Notes under the pieces: generated by a model
Told to the model about the DNA's origin: nothing
Seen by the model: the letters and a program-made list of their open reading frames with translations, nothing else
Database searches by the model: none
Made by a program: the position numbers and the translations under genes
Source of the DNA: Catalimonadaceae bacterium JC749
GTDB taxonomy: Bacteria; Bacteroidota; Bacteroidia; Cytophagales; Cyclobacteriaceae
Direction of reading: 5' to 3'
DNA length: 64,000 nt
Assembly: GCA_021730635.1 (NCBI GenBank)
Contig: JAJNNC010000009.1
Span: 1-64,000 of the forward strand
Shown here: positions 27,356 through 35,721 of the stretch, piece after piece
How positions within the stretch are numbered: the first letter of the stretch is position 1
How the letters are laid out: each line of letters opens with the position of its first letter

Positions 27356-28330
27356 TTATTTTTCTATTTTTTCTTCAGAAAAAACTTCTCCATCTTCAGT
27401 AATATACATTATGGCTGAAGCATTGTCTTCTGTCGTTAACTGGATCTGATACATTTTATCATAATCGTTACCAAACGTACTATTGGGTGTTACCTCAGAC
27501 AGTGCTCTATCCAAGGCTGCTCCGGTAAGCAGATAAGCATTCGCAACGGTTGCATTAGCATAATCACTATTGCTCATAGCATCTTTTACTTCCTGAGGAA
27601 AATCCGCTTCCGTAATTTTTTGGATACCTTCCCCTTCTATGGTTTCACCTGAAGCACCAGCTTCTGATTCCGTGTTATCGGCAGCATTTTCCATTTCCTG
27701 TCCGGCTTCTTCCACACCTTCTTCCATTTCTTGACCAGCTTCTTCAGCTTCCTGTTCCATTTCATCACCGGCTTGTTCCATATCTTGCTCTACCTCCTGG
27801 GTTTCCTCTTGTACTTCCTGTCCGGCATCTTCTACACCCTCTTCGATCTCATCACCAGTTTCTTCTAATTCTTGTCCGGCATCTTGTGTCTCTTCCTGTA
27901 TCTCTTGTCCGGCATCCTCAGCACCTTCCTCCAACTCTTCTCCGGTTTGTTCTACCCCTTCCTCAATATCTTGTCCGGCTTCTTCCAGACCCTGTTCAGC
28001 ATCTTGCGTTTCTTCCTGAACTTCCTGGCTGGCATCTTCTACACCCTCTTCAATTTCCTGACCGGTCTCCTGGGTTTCCTCTTGTACTTCCTGGCTAGCA
28101 TCTTCTACTCCTTGTTCTATCTCCTGGCCTGTTTCTTGGGTTTCTTCCTGAACTTCCTGGCTGGCATCTTCAACGCCTTGCTCTATTTCATCTCCGGTTT
28201 GTTCCAGTTCCTCACCGGCTTCTTGTGTCTCTTCCTTAATTTCAGTTTGGGTTTGGGAAGGTTGCTCCTGTGCTTGAGCAGCAAAAATTGTCACTGCAGC
28301 GAATCCTAAGGATACTAAAATTTTTTTCAT
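27356..28330 (-). CDS. Secreted acidic repeat protein 3 (LEA-like helical repeats)
   Basis: A 324-residue paralog with signal peptide MKKILVSLGFAAVTIFAAQAQ. Residues about 30-225 are helical repeats built around EETQETGQEIEQGVEDASQ-type units: two 22-residue copies next to each other, and longer 29- and 40-residue variants that add 7- or 11-residue pieces. This region has Glu, Gln, Asp and small residues but almost no Lys or Arg, so it is extremely acidic. The 7/11 periodicity suggests an extended helical or coiled-coil rod resembling LEA or YtxH-like repeats. The C-terminal 90 residues carry the same domain as paralogs 1 and 2 (KITEADFPQEVKDAMSN, MYQIQLTTEDNASAIMYITEDGEV). Confidence 0.8.
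   Translation of the reverse strand: MKKILVSLGFAAVTIFAAQAQEQPSQTQTEIKEETQEAGEELEQTGDEIEQGVEDASQEVQEETQETGQEIEQGVEDASQEVQEETQETGQEIEEGVEDASQEVQEETQDAEQGLEEAGQDIEEGVEQTGEELEEGAEDAGQEIQEETQDAGQELEETGDEIEEGVEDAGQEVQEETQEVEQDMEQAGDEMEQEAEEAGQEMEEGVEEAGQEMENAADNTESEAGASGETIEGEGIQKITEADFPQEVKDAMSNSDYANATVANAYLLTGAALDRALSEVTPNSTFGNDYDKMYQIQLTTEDNASAIMYITEDGEVFSEEKIEK
27690..28235 (-). repeat. Coding tandem repeats of acidic protein 3
   Basis: Direct DNA repeats based on 66-bp units that encode the 22-residue helical repeats. Copies vary in length by 21 or 33 bases. The reading frame is kept throughout, so slippage or unequal recombination would change repeat number without breaking the gene. Confidence 0.8.
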
Positions 28331-28571
28331 AGCAAAATTAATTTAAAAAATTTGACATCTAGAAATGTTAAAAAAGTGGAAAGTTTTTTTCCATTTAGTA
28401 GTAAAATCATAACATATTGATATATAGATTGTTTTGAAAATTTTGTTTTTTTCCTAATTTAATGGTTCATCGTTTTGCTTCTATAGAAGGATTCGTAAAT
28501 AATAAAGGCTTCTTTATTATTATTTTTTTAACTTTTACCTCCGGTTTTTACGCTGTCCCCAACTTTCTTTT

Positions 28572-29792
28572 ATGAAAATATTAGTTATTAATACAGGTAG
28601 TTCTTCCATTAAATTCAAACTATTTGAGCTTCCCCAGGAACAAGAACTGCTGGGTGGTACCGTAGAAAAAATTGGAGAGAAAAAAGGTAGTATGCGCTAT
28701 ATGCTTACTACTCCCACAGGAGAAAAAATAGAAGAGCAAATGGAGGAAGCCTTTACAGACTATCGTTCCGGATTGCATAAAATTGCGGAAGTTTTATTCA
28801 AACGGGAATATGGACTGTTAAACAATCCCGAAGATATTCAGGTGGTAGGCCATCGGGTGGTTCATGGGGGCGAAAGGTTCAGTCAGCCGGTACGCATCAA
28901 CGACCAGGTGCTGCAGCAGATAGAAGCGTTGGTGCCATTGGCTCCCCTGCACAATCCGCCTAACCTGGAAGGTATCAAGGTATCCTATGAAATTTTTCCT
29001 GCAGCCCAACAGATGGCGGTGTTTGATACGGCTTTTCACCAGACTTTACCCTCCTTCGCCTACCGCTATGCCATTCCTCATCACTTTTATGAAAAACACC
29101 AGGTGAGAGTATATGGAATGCATGGTACTTCTCATCAGTATGTGGCACAGCAAGCGGCTCACTACCTGGAAAGACCCTTGCAAAACCTGCATCTGATTAC
29201 TGTGCATCTGGGCAACGGATGCAGTATGACGGCCATCAAAGAAGGAAAAAGCTTTGATACCAGTATGGGGTTCAGTCCGCTGGCAGGCTTGGTGATGGGA
29301 ACCCGTAGCGGTGACATTGATCCAGCGGTTATTTTTTATATGGGAAGAAGGCTACAGATGTCTATGGATGAGATTGACCAGACACTCAACAAGCAAAGCG
29401 GGCTAAAAGGCCTGGCCCATTCGAATGATTTGCGGGATATTATTCAACGGGAAGCCGAAGGCGAACAGGAGGCAAAACAAGCCCTGGAGCTCTACACCTA
29501 CCGGATAAAAAAATACTTGGGCGCTTACTATGCAGCGCTGGGAAAAGTTGATGCCATTATTTTTACGGCTGGTGTCGGAGAAAACAGTCCGCTCATCCGT
29601 GCCAGAAGCTGTGCGGGTCTGGAGCGGCTGGGCATTCTGATAGACCCTGCAAAGAATGCTGCCAAAACCACAACCATCCGGGAGATTCAGCAGCCCAACA
29701 GTGCAGTTAAAATCCTGGTAATACCCACCAATGAAGAGTTGGCCATCGCCCGGGAAGCTTATGAACTCGTTCAGACAAAGCAGTCAGACTAA
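28572..29792 (+). CDS. ackA: Acetate kinase
   Basis: A 406-residue acetate kinase. Family motifs are visible: VINTGSSSIKFKLF at the start, VVGHRVVHGGE, VFDTAFHQTLP, VHLGNGCSMTAI, and DTSMGFSPLAGLVMGTRSGDIDP, followed by IIFTAGVGENSP near the C-terminus. It makes acetate and ATP from acetyl phosphate. It pairs with pta, 4.4 kb upstream, but is transcribed from its own promoter because three minus-strand genes and an IS remnant lie between. It is convergent with the arylamine N-acetyltransferase. Confidence 0.97.
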   Translation: MKILVINTGSSSIKFKLFELPQEQELLGGTVEKIGEKKGSMRYMLTTPTGEKIEEQMEEAFTDYRSGLHKIAEVLFKREYGLLNNPEDIQVVGHRVVHGGERFSQPVRINDQVLQQIEALVPLAPLHNPPNLEGIKVSYEIFPAAQQMAVFDTAFHQTLPSFAYRYAIPHHFYEKHQVRVYGMHGTSHQYVAQQAAHYLERPLQNLHLITVHLGNGCSMTAIKEGKSFDTSMGFSPLAGLVMGTRSGDIDPAVIFYMGRRLQMSMDEIDQTLNKQSGLKGLAHSNDLRDIIQREAEGEQEAKQALELYTYRIKKYLGAYYAALGKVDAIIFTAGVGENSPLIRARSCAGLERLGILIDPAKNAAKTTTIREIQQPNSAVKILVIPTNEELAIAREAYELVQTKQSD

Positions 29793-29831
29793 TTCTCTCT
29801 GCTGCTCGCTCTGTTCCGAGGGATGCTTCTT

Positions 29832-30719
29832 TTAATTTTTTCCCTCTGCAATTCGTTTTAATGTATCTTCCAACCCAGGCACGACCGGTAGGGTGATCCT
29901 GAAAACATCTTCCAGAACTGATTGTAGTGCGGAAGCGGTAGTGAGGGTTTGCCGCTCCGTGCTTCCACCAACCCTATGTATAGCCAGTTCCCGGTTGCGC
30001 AACGCAAACCGCTCGCCCGGGTCAGTGCGGGCAGCTATCAAGCCGGTGACAAAATGGGAGTTAGGGTGATTTGACAAATACCAGTTAGTCACTTCATAAT
30101 CCGGCAAAAACTGTTCTTGCATGTCGAAGCGATACAGGGCTTTCCAATCGTCTTTCACCCTGGCCTGCAACACAAAACCTTCTCCCCCTTTGAGCAGGCG
30201 GAAAAGTTCATGGGGTGTTTCCTGTTCCCTGTCAGGCACCAGCAGTAAAGGTGCTGTGAGTGTCAGCCCTCCGAAACCTACATCGGCAAGGTAGTTTTGA
30301 CCTTCGACCTCCACCAGCAACAGCATATGCCCACGGGCAGTGAGCACGCCTTCCGGCACATTCCACACTACCCGGGCTGCCAGCCCTTTTACCTTAAATC
30401 CTATCGCTTCCAAGACGTGTCGGAACAGCAGATTGTGTTCAAAGCAATAGCCTCCCCGTCCCTGCTGAATCAGCTTGCGCTGGATATCATGGCTATTCAG
30501 AGAAACCGGCAAGCGAAGCAGGGGGTTGAGGTTCTCAAAGGGAATGGACTGCGGATGCAGGCGATGGATAGCTTTGAGAGTGTCCAGATCAGGAGAAGGT
30601 GATCCCTCATAGTGAATTCTGCGGAAGTAAGATGAGAGATTTACCTGAGCCGTCTCACTGGCCTGTTTCTCCACTGCCTGGCTGATGGCTGGCATCTTTA
30701 CTTTTTGGGTTCTTTCCAT
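29832..30719 (-). CDS. Arylamine N-acetyltransferase
   Basis: A 295-residue acetyl-CoA-dependent arylamine N-acetyltransferase. The start is the ATG at 30717-30719; a TTG two codons earlier is not needed. The catalytic triad is complete: Cys92 in RGGYCFEHN, His131 in ARGHMLLLV and Asp146 in LADVGFGG. The preceding SIPFENLNPL is also typical. It transfers acetyl groups to aromatic amines and hydrazines. It starts 24 bases after the stop of the FMN reductase on the same strand, so the pair is probably co-transcribed and may act on aromatic or xenobiotic compounds. Confidence 0.93.
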   Translation of the reverse strand: MERTQKVKMPAISQAVEKQASETAQVNLSSYFRRIHYEGSPSPDLDTLKAIHRLHPQSIPFENLNPLLRLPVSLNSHDIQRKLIQQGRGGYCFEHNLLFRHVLEAIGFKVKGLAARVVWNVPEGVLTARGHMLLLVEVEGQNYLADVGFGGLTLTAPLLLVPDREQETPHELFRLLKGGEGFVLQARVKDDWKALYRFDMQEQFLPDYEVTNWYLSNHPNSHFVTGLIAARTDPGERFALRNRELAIHRVGGSTERQTLTTASALQSVLEDVFRITLPVVPGLEDTLKRIAEGKN

Positions 30720-30743
30720 GGTCAAAATACTTTGATGGTCTTG

Positions 30744-31316
30744 CTAACAGTATTCGCATTCGGTGACCAAAAGTTCTTTTTCCAATTTTTTTATCATCGC
30801 CACCAATTCCTCATGAAGTTCCTGATTTTTGAGATGTATGCCCTCCTCCTTTACCATGACATTGTCGTAATACCTGGCCATAGAAAACTGCCCTACAATT
30901 TTTCCGGCTAGAATAGTCAAAACGGAAGCAGCATGAGATAAAGCATTTCGCCCACCCCCGGGACTGGGGGAAGTACTCAGGAGTAACACAGGTTTGTTCT
31001 CCAGAAAACGGTAATCTTTCCCTGCTCTGGAAACCCAGTCTAAAACGTTTTTTAGAAAGGCCGTCATGGAACTGTTATGCTCTGCCACTGCTATGATATA
31101 GGCATCGTGTGCCTCAAACAAGGCTCTTAGTTTCCCTGCCTCTTCAGGAATCCCTTCTCGCTGTTCGATCTCCATTCCAAATATAGGTAAGACATAATTT
31201 CTGAGGTCTATCAAAGTACCTTCATGATCTTCCAGCAACCCGGCTGCATACGCTACCAGCTGACGGTTGATAGAGTGAGGACTGTTGCTTCCAGTCAATA
31301 ACAATATCTTTTTCAT
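30744..31316 (-). CDS. NADPH-dependent FMN reductase-like flavoprotein
   Basis: A 190-residue flavodoxin-fold reductase. The start is the ATG at 31314-31316 (MKKILLLTGSNSPHSINRQL), whose GSNSPHSIN loop binds the flavin phosphate. The other landmarks are AHDAYIIAVAEHNSSMTAFLKNVLDWVSR and LLSTSPSPGGGRNAL. It reduces FMN, quinones, azo or nitro compounds with NAD(P)H. A perfect 14-base palindrome sits just before the start, and a Crp/Fnr-type gene follows upstream, 74 bases away on the same strand. Confidence 0.92.
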   Translation of the reverse strand: MKKILLLTGSNSPHSINRQLVAYAAGLLEDHEGTLIDLRNYVLPIFGMEIEQREGIPEEAGKLRALFEAHDAYIIAVAEHNSSMTAFLKNVLDWVSRAGKDYRFLENKPVLLLSTSPSPGGGRNALSHAASVLTILAGKIVGQFSMARYYDNVMVKEEGIHLKNQELHEELVAMIKKLEKELLVTECEYC

Positions 31317-31322
31317 GTGTAT

Positions 31323-31336
31323 CAAATTTTAATTTG
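31323..31336. promoter_or_regulatory. CAAATT-TT-AATTTG palindrome before FMN reductase
   Basis: A perfect 14-bp palindrome, 6 bases upstream of the ATG of the FMN reductase, in the 74-bp gap after the Crp/Fnr-type gene. It is AT-rich and could arise by chance, but its position suits an operator. Confidence 0.3.
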
Positions 31337-31390
31337 TTAAGACAAAGCAACGGGATGGCGTGGCGAAAAAAAATAAAGTAGTTTAAGGAT

Positions 31391-31972
31391 TTAGCTTTTG
31401 GCCATTTTTCTTTTGATCATACTGAGAAATTCAGGAGTAATGCCGAGGTATGCGGCTACTTGTTTTTGCGAGATGCGGAGTTCCAGACGGGGATATTTTT
31501 CTTTGAATTGCCGATAGCGATCTTCGGCGGTGTCCGAAATGTTTTGCATGAGTCGTTGTTGCTGGGCAATGAATGCATTTTGATGCATAATTCTGAAAAA
31601 CCGCTCAAATTTGGGTATTATTATATATAACTTTTCCATGTTAGCCTTACTCATTTGAAACACTTCTGTATCTTCCAGCGCATCTATATACAGCGTAGCA
31701 GGCGTCTGGGTCAAGAAGCTATGCAAATCTGAGATCCACCAATCTTCAATGGCGAAGAGCGAAATATGAACAAATCCTCTGTCATCGATGGTATAATTTC
31801 TTAGACAACCTTTGTGAACATAGTTGGTAAAGTGACAAACTTCTCCGGCTTGTAGAAGAAATTTCTTTCTTTTGACCACTTTAGGTTCGAGTAAGGAAAT
31901 AAAATAGTCAGTTTCACCCGCATCCAGACTGATGTGCTTTTCTACATTTTGCAAGATCTGGTCATAGTTCAT
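31391..31972 (-). CDS. Crp/Fnr-family transcriptional regulator
   Basis: A 193-residue regulator with the cyclic-nucleotide-binding-like beta barrel (residues about 25-115, VVKRKKFLLQAGEVCHFTNYVHKGCLRNY) and a C-terminal winged helix (RISQKQVAAYLGITPEFLSMIKRK). The start is the ATG at 31970-31972; the TTG two codons earlier is rejected. There is no Cys cluster for an Fe-S centre, so oxygen sensing by Fnr-type chemistry is unlikely. Such genes are very common in Bacteroidota. It may control the FMN reductase/NAT pair directly downstream. Confidence 0.9.
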   Translation of the reverse strand: MNYDQILQNVEKHISLDAGETDYFISLLEPKVVKRKKFLLQAGEVCHFTNYVHKGCLRNYTIDDRGFVHISLFAIEDWWISDLHSFLTQTPATLYIDALEDTEVFQMSKANMEKLYIIIPKFERFFRIMHQNAFIAQQQRLMQNISDTAEDRYRQFKEKYPRLELRISQKQVAAYLGITPEFLSMIKRKMAKS

Positions 31973-32032
31973 GATCAATCCATATACGATTTGCTTGTAC
32001 GGTAGACTAGGGTAACTTCCTACATTGTTGTT

Positions 32033-33808
32033 TCACTGACGGGTAGTGGCTTTACCGGTTGGCTCTGTCACCTGGTAAAAGCCATTCCACAGACCGTCAA
32101 AAAAATGACGGGCATTCACACCCAGCACCCTGTTCTGATAGCCCCCTTCCTGAACGATGACTGTGGGGAGGCACAACGCTGCTATCATTTTCCCGTTTTC
32201 TGCAAAATCAGCGGCTGACAGAAGCCAGGTTCCTGTTGGATCTCCCTTGGCCGTATCCAGCCCTAAGGCAATGACTAAAAAGGTAGGATTAAATTTTTTT
32301 ATTGCTTCTAATGCGCGGGCAAGGGCCTTACGGTACATTTTACCGTCTATACCACGCTTTAAGGGAATATTGAGGTTGAAGCCAACCCCTTCCTCTTCCC
32401 CGTATTCATCTTCGAACCCTGTAAAGTTCGGATAGGCAAACTCCGGATTACCATGAATGGAGACAGTGAAAACATCCTGACGATGATAGAAGATATTTTG
32501 CTGTCCGTTGCCATGATGATAATCTATATCCAGAATGGCTACCGTACCTTGTTTGCTGAGATAGTGAGCGGCTATGGCGTTGGCATTCAGATAACAAAAG
32601 CCGCCAAAATATTTTCGTTCGGCATGATGCCCGGGAGGTCTGACCAGGGCATAGGACAGTTGCCGGCCATTCAATACAGCTTCCGCGGCCGTCAGCGCAC
32701 AATTGACAGCACCCCGTGCAGCGATATAAGCATTGGCGTTCAAAGGGGTAAACGTATCGATACAATAGTAACCGATTTGCAGATCTAGTTCCTGGGGAAG
32801 CCGGGTGGCATTGCGCACTGGAAAAATGTCGGGATATCGTGTATGGGTGTTGCCAATGGCAGCACAAATCTTTTTGAGAAACTTAAGATATTGGGGGTCA
32901 TGTACTTGCTCTATCAAAGTATCCGGAAAATTTTTAGCGGAAACTGTTTCAAAAACATCCATTTTGCCCAGTTCTTTCAACAAAGATTTTACCCGCACCG
33001 GAGATTCCACGTAACCCCTTTCTTTAATATGGTGGATGAGGTGTCCTTCGTTGACCACCAGGGTAATTTTTTTGTCGGCCGGAATAGACCGGTCTACTGT
33101 CTTATGATCTTCTTTGGTAGCGTACCGGGAAGGGCGTAAGGTCACATGAGAACCTTTGACAGAACTGACCACCTGCTGTATATATTCCGGGGAGCATTTT
33201 TTGGCGTGCTTATTTTCCAGAATAGCCCTTATCACTTTCCTTGCCTCCGTACTTTTTAGCTGTTGGGTGACTCCCAAACCATCGTACACCAGATAAAAGA
33301 CCGAATAGTCGGTGCGGCGCAGGGCGTACTCGGTACCGGCAAGGGGTCTGGCACCATACCGTTCGTAAAAGCGAAGACGGGCAATATTTTGTTTGCCTTC
33401 TTCTTCATTAAGAAATAAGTCAGGGTCATCGGGCAGACATTCAAAAAAGATACCCAGGGAGCCCGTGCTAGCCGCTTCTTCCCGCAACCGCTCATACAAG
33501 GCCCCTCCTACGCCGCCACTGATTTTGTGTTGTTGTGTAGCGATATAGTCCAGGAAATAAAATTTTTCTTTTGGAAAATAGGAGGCAATCGCCAAACCGA
33601 GCACATTTTTTCTTCGTCCTTCCGCCACCAGTAACAGGTATCGGTAATGCATAGCCAAAGGGTTCTGAGCAGAGAGAAGTAGTTCGTCGGCTTCCGCAGC
33701 ATTCATATAAGGAAACTGAGCCAGCAAAATTTCTTTGCACTGCTCCAGGGCCGCCAGGTTGACCGGGTTGTTGTAATTATAAATTTGTCTGATGGTGTGT
33801 AATCCCAT
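32033..33808 (-). CDS. GNAT-histone-deacetylase-family fusion protein
   Basis: A 591-residue protein made of two enzyme modules. Residues about 1-185 look like a GNAT acyltransferase with a pyrophosphate-binding loop (HKISGGVGGALYERLREEA). Residues about 245-575 are a class II HDAC or acetylpolyamine-amidohydrolase-like deacetylase with an intact zinc site: RPPGHHAERK, DIDYHHGNG (Asp, His), GLDTAKGDPTG (Asp), QEGGYQ (active-site Tyr). It therefore appears to carry both an acetyl-adding and an acetyl-removing domain in one chain. No signal peptide is seen. Substrate candidates are polyamines, acetylated small molecules or proteins; none is proven. Confidence 0.85.
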   Translation of the reverse strand: MGLHTIRQIYNYNNPVNLAALEQCKEILLAQFPYMNAAEADELLLSAQNPLAMHYRYLLLVAEGRRKNVLGLAIASYFPKEKFYFLDYIATQQHKISGGVGGALYERLREEAASTGSLGIFFECLPDDPDLFLNEEEGKQNIARLRFYERYGARPLAGTEYALRRTDYSVFYLVYDGLGVTQQLKSTEARKVIRAILENKHAKKCSPEYIQQVVSSVKGSHVTLRPSRYATKEDHKTVDRSIPADKKITLVVNEGHLIHHIKERGYVESPVRVKSLLKELGKMDVFETVSAKNFPDTLIEQVHDPQYLKFLKKICAAIGNTHTRYPDIFPVRNATRLPQELDLQIGYYCIDTFTPLNANAYIAARGAVNCALTAAEAVLNGRQLSYALVRPPGHHAERKYFGGFCYLNANAIAAHYLSKQGTVAILDIDYHHGNGQQNIFYHRQDVFTVSIHGNPEFAYPNFTGFEDEYGEEEGVGFNLNIPLKRGIDGKMYRKALARALEAIKKFNPTFLVIALGLDTAKGDPTGTWLLSAADFAENGKMIAALCLPTVIVQEGGYQNRVLGVNARHFFDGLWNGFYQVTEPTGKATTRQ

Positions 33809-33938
33809 AAATAATAGGCGCTAAGAGATCGTGTAGCCACAATATGTGGAAAGCGAAGATAAGGAGGTCTGCTGTTATGAGCAATAAAAGAATGCTGGAT
33901 TGGGAGAATGTGTACATATTCCATGGATTACCGTAAGT

Positions 33939-34484
33939 TTATGGAATAGGCTGAGCTATCAGGCAAAACGCAGAAGCTGGTGTTAATTCCCTGTAGAGGG
34001 TGTCGAGAATGCTAAAACCATATTGTCTGCATTGTTCACTGGCCTGCCTAGCAAGCTGTCTAGTTATTTCGTGGGGCGGTTGATGAAACAGATAGAGTTT
34101 TCCTTCCGGTTTCAACAAAGAGTGGATCACCGGTAGATTTTGGGAGGGATTTTTCCAGAGCACACTCACATTGAACGCCCATATTTTGTCAAAGGAATGC
34201 TGGGGAAGTGGTGGGTTTGCCATGTCACTGATCAGGCAGTGCATCTTCCCTGACTGCAGGAATCCCTCGTTTCTTTTGGATGCCGTTCTGATCATGGTCT
34301 CAGATTTATCCAGCAAGGTTATCTTACCCGAGGTGAGCTTTTGCGCTACCTGTTCTGCCAGAATCCCTGTTCCACCACCGATATCAAGCACTTCATCGTC
34401 CGCTTGCACCCCGAGCACTGCTAAAGCCCAGATAAATCGTTCCTGTAATTTCATTTTATAAAAAAATTTGGCTTCAACATGCAT
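33939..34484 (-). CDS. SAM-dependent methyltransferase
   Basis: A 181-residue class I methyltransferase. The SAM-binding motif I is DEVLDIGGGTGILA, followed by KITLLDKSETMI and FDKIWAFNVSVLW. The start is set at the ATG at 34482-34484 because longer frames overlap the divergent cyclase gene; an ATG at 34452-34454 is a second choice. The C-terminal half contains EGKLYLFHQPP. The substrate is unknown. The gene is head-to-head with the cyclase and about 64 bases separate their start codons. Confidence 0.82.
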   Translation of the reverse strand: MHVEAKFFYKMKLQERFIWALAVLGVQADDEVLDIGGGTGILAEQVAQKLTSGKITLLDKSETMIRTASKRNEGFLQSGKMHCLISDMANPPLPQHSFDKIWAFNVSVLWKNPSQNLPVIHSLLKPEGKLYLFHQPPHEITRQLARQASEQCRQYGFSILDTLYRELTPASAFCLIAQPIP

Positions 34485-34548
34485 AGCCCAGCGTTGAATT
34501 TGATCCAATCCATTAGCAAATGATTTGTAAAATTTGGAGATTAGTTCT

Positions 34549-35664
34549 ATGAAATTCAAGACAGAGTTTCGAAATAAAATGCAAAAAGTAATGGTTATTG
34601 CTTTATGCTGGACGCTGTTTGTGTCCATTACCTTTATCAATGAATATTTCTTTATAGCCGACCTGATTAAATTACAAAAGTTAAGGGGTTCTTACGCATT
34701 CTGGCCCGATTTTACCGGCCAGATGTTTATGGGAGCTTTTGGCGGTTTGGTGGGCGGGTATATCTTAGTTTTTAGAATGGACAAAGCCTATAAACAAAAG
34801 TCCTTTGCTTTCGGCATCATCAACGCAGGTATGCTTTTTCTACTGTATTACCTGACCTTTTTCACCTTGGGTCTATTTTTTTTAGCCTTTATCTATTTTA
34901 CTTTTCAGATGAATGTACTAACAGCTGCTATCCAGGCCTGGGATAATCTGCTTATCAACCTGAACTCGCCCTCTTTTTTGCTCTCTATTGGCATTACAGG
35001 ATTTTTAGTGTCCGGTACCCAGTTCATGCTCCAGGTGAATGACAAGTTCGGTCAGGGAGTGCTTTGGAAATTCATGACGGGCAAGTACTACCATCCCCGT
35101 GAAGAGGAACGGATCTTTATGTTTCTGGACCTCAAAGCTTCCACTACGATCGCAGAAAAAATAGGAAGTAAGCATTTTTTTGAGTTGCTCAGAGAAGTGT
35201 ACAGAGATATCACTGAACCGGTTATTTATCATAAAGGTGAGATTTATCAGTATGTGGGCGACGAGGTAGTCATTACCTGGCCTGTACAGAAGGGGTTAAA
35301 GGAAAACAACTGCCTGACCTGTTTCTTTGACATAGAAAAGGTAATTGAAGAGAAGAAGAACTATTATCTGGAAAAATACGGTCATATCCCTACTTTTAAA
35401 GCCGGGTTGCATCTGGGCGAAGCTACGGTAGGTGAGATAGGTGTGATCAAAAAAGATATTGTTTTCTCCGGGGATGTGCTGAATACTACTTCCCGAATCC
35501 AGGGAGAATGCAACCATCATGCTGTCAATGTCCTGCTATCGACGAAATTGCTACAACGCTTGCCCTTGAAGGAGGCGTATCACCCTATCCCGATAGGAGA
35601 AATACATTTACGGGGAAAGACGGAGAAAGTATCTTTGAACACCGTTAAACTCATTCAAAGCTGA
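34549..35664 (+). CDS. Membrane-bound class III nucleotidyl cyclase
   Basis: A 371-residue protein. The start is the ATG at 34549-34551; a TTG five codons earlier is possible. Four hydrophobic helices fill residues about 10-170. A class III adenylate/guanylate cyclase domain follows (residues about 190-365). Catalytic metal-binding Asp residues appear in FMFLDLKAST and YVGDEVV, and the conserved GLHLGEATVGEIG and GDVLNTTSRIQ segments are present. It probably makes cAMP or cGMP; the base choice cannot be read with confidence. A Crp/Fnr-type protein 2.6 kb away is a possible but unproven receiver of the signal. Confidence 0.88.
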   Translation: MKFKTEFRNKMQKVMVIALCWTLFVSITFINEYFFIADLIKLQKLRGSYAFWPDFTGQMFMGAFGGLVGGYILVFRMDKAYKQKSFAFGIINAGMLFLLYYLTFFTLGLFFLAFIYFTFQMNVLTAAIQAWDNLLINLNSPSFLLSIGITGFLVSGTQFMLQVNDKFGQGVLWKFMTGKYYHPREEERIFMFLDLKASTTIAEKIGSKHFFELLREVYRDITEPVIYHKGEIYQYVGDEVVITWPVQKGLKENNCLTCFFDIEKVIEEKKNYYLEKYGHIPTFKAGLHLGEATVGEIGVIKKDIVFSGDVLNTTSRIQGECNHHAVNVLLSTKLLQRLPLKEAYHPIPIGEIHLRGKTEKVSLNTVKLIQS

Positions 35665-35721
35665 GATGGAACAGTCACCACCTTTATCCTGGACGATTTC
35701 AGTTAGCTACTTTGGCTTTTC

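Noticed and set aside
27690-28235. CRISPR-like repeat block
   Set aside because: The repeats are part of one intact reading frame and have no unique spacers; they are coding repeats.
28434-28470. Possible Bacteroidota promoter before ackA (TTTG and TAATTTAA)
   Set aside because: The -7 element does not match TAnnTTTG well and the region is AT-rich enough for chance matches.
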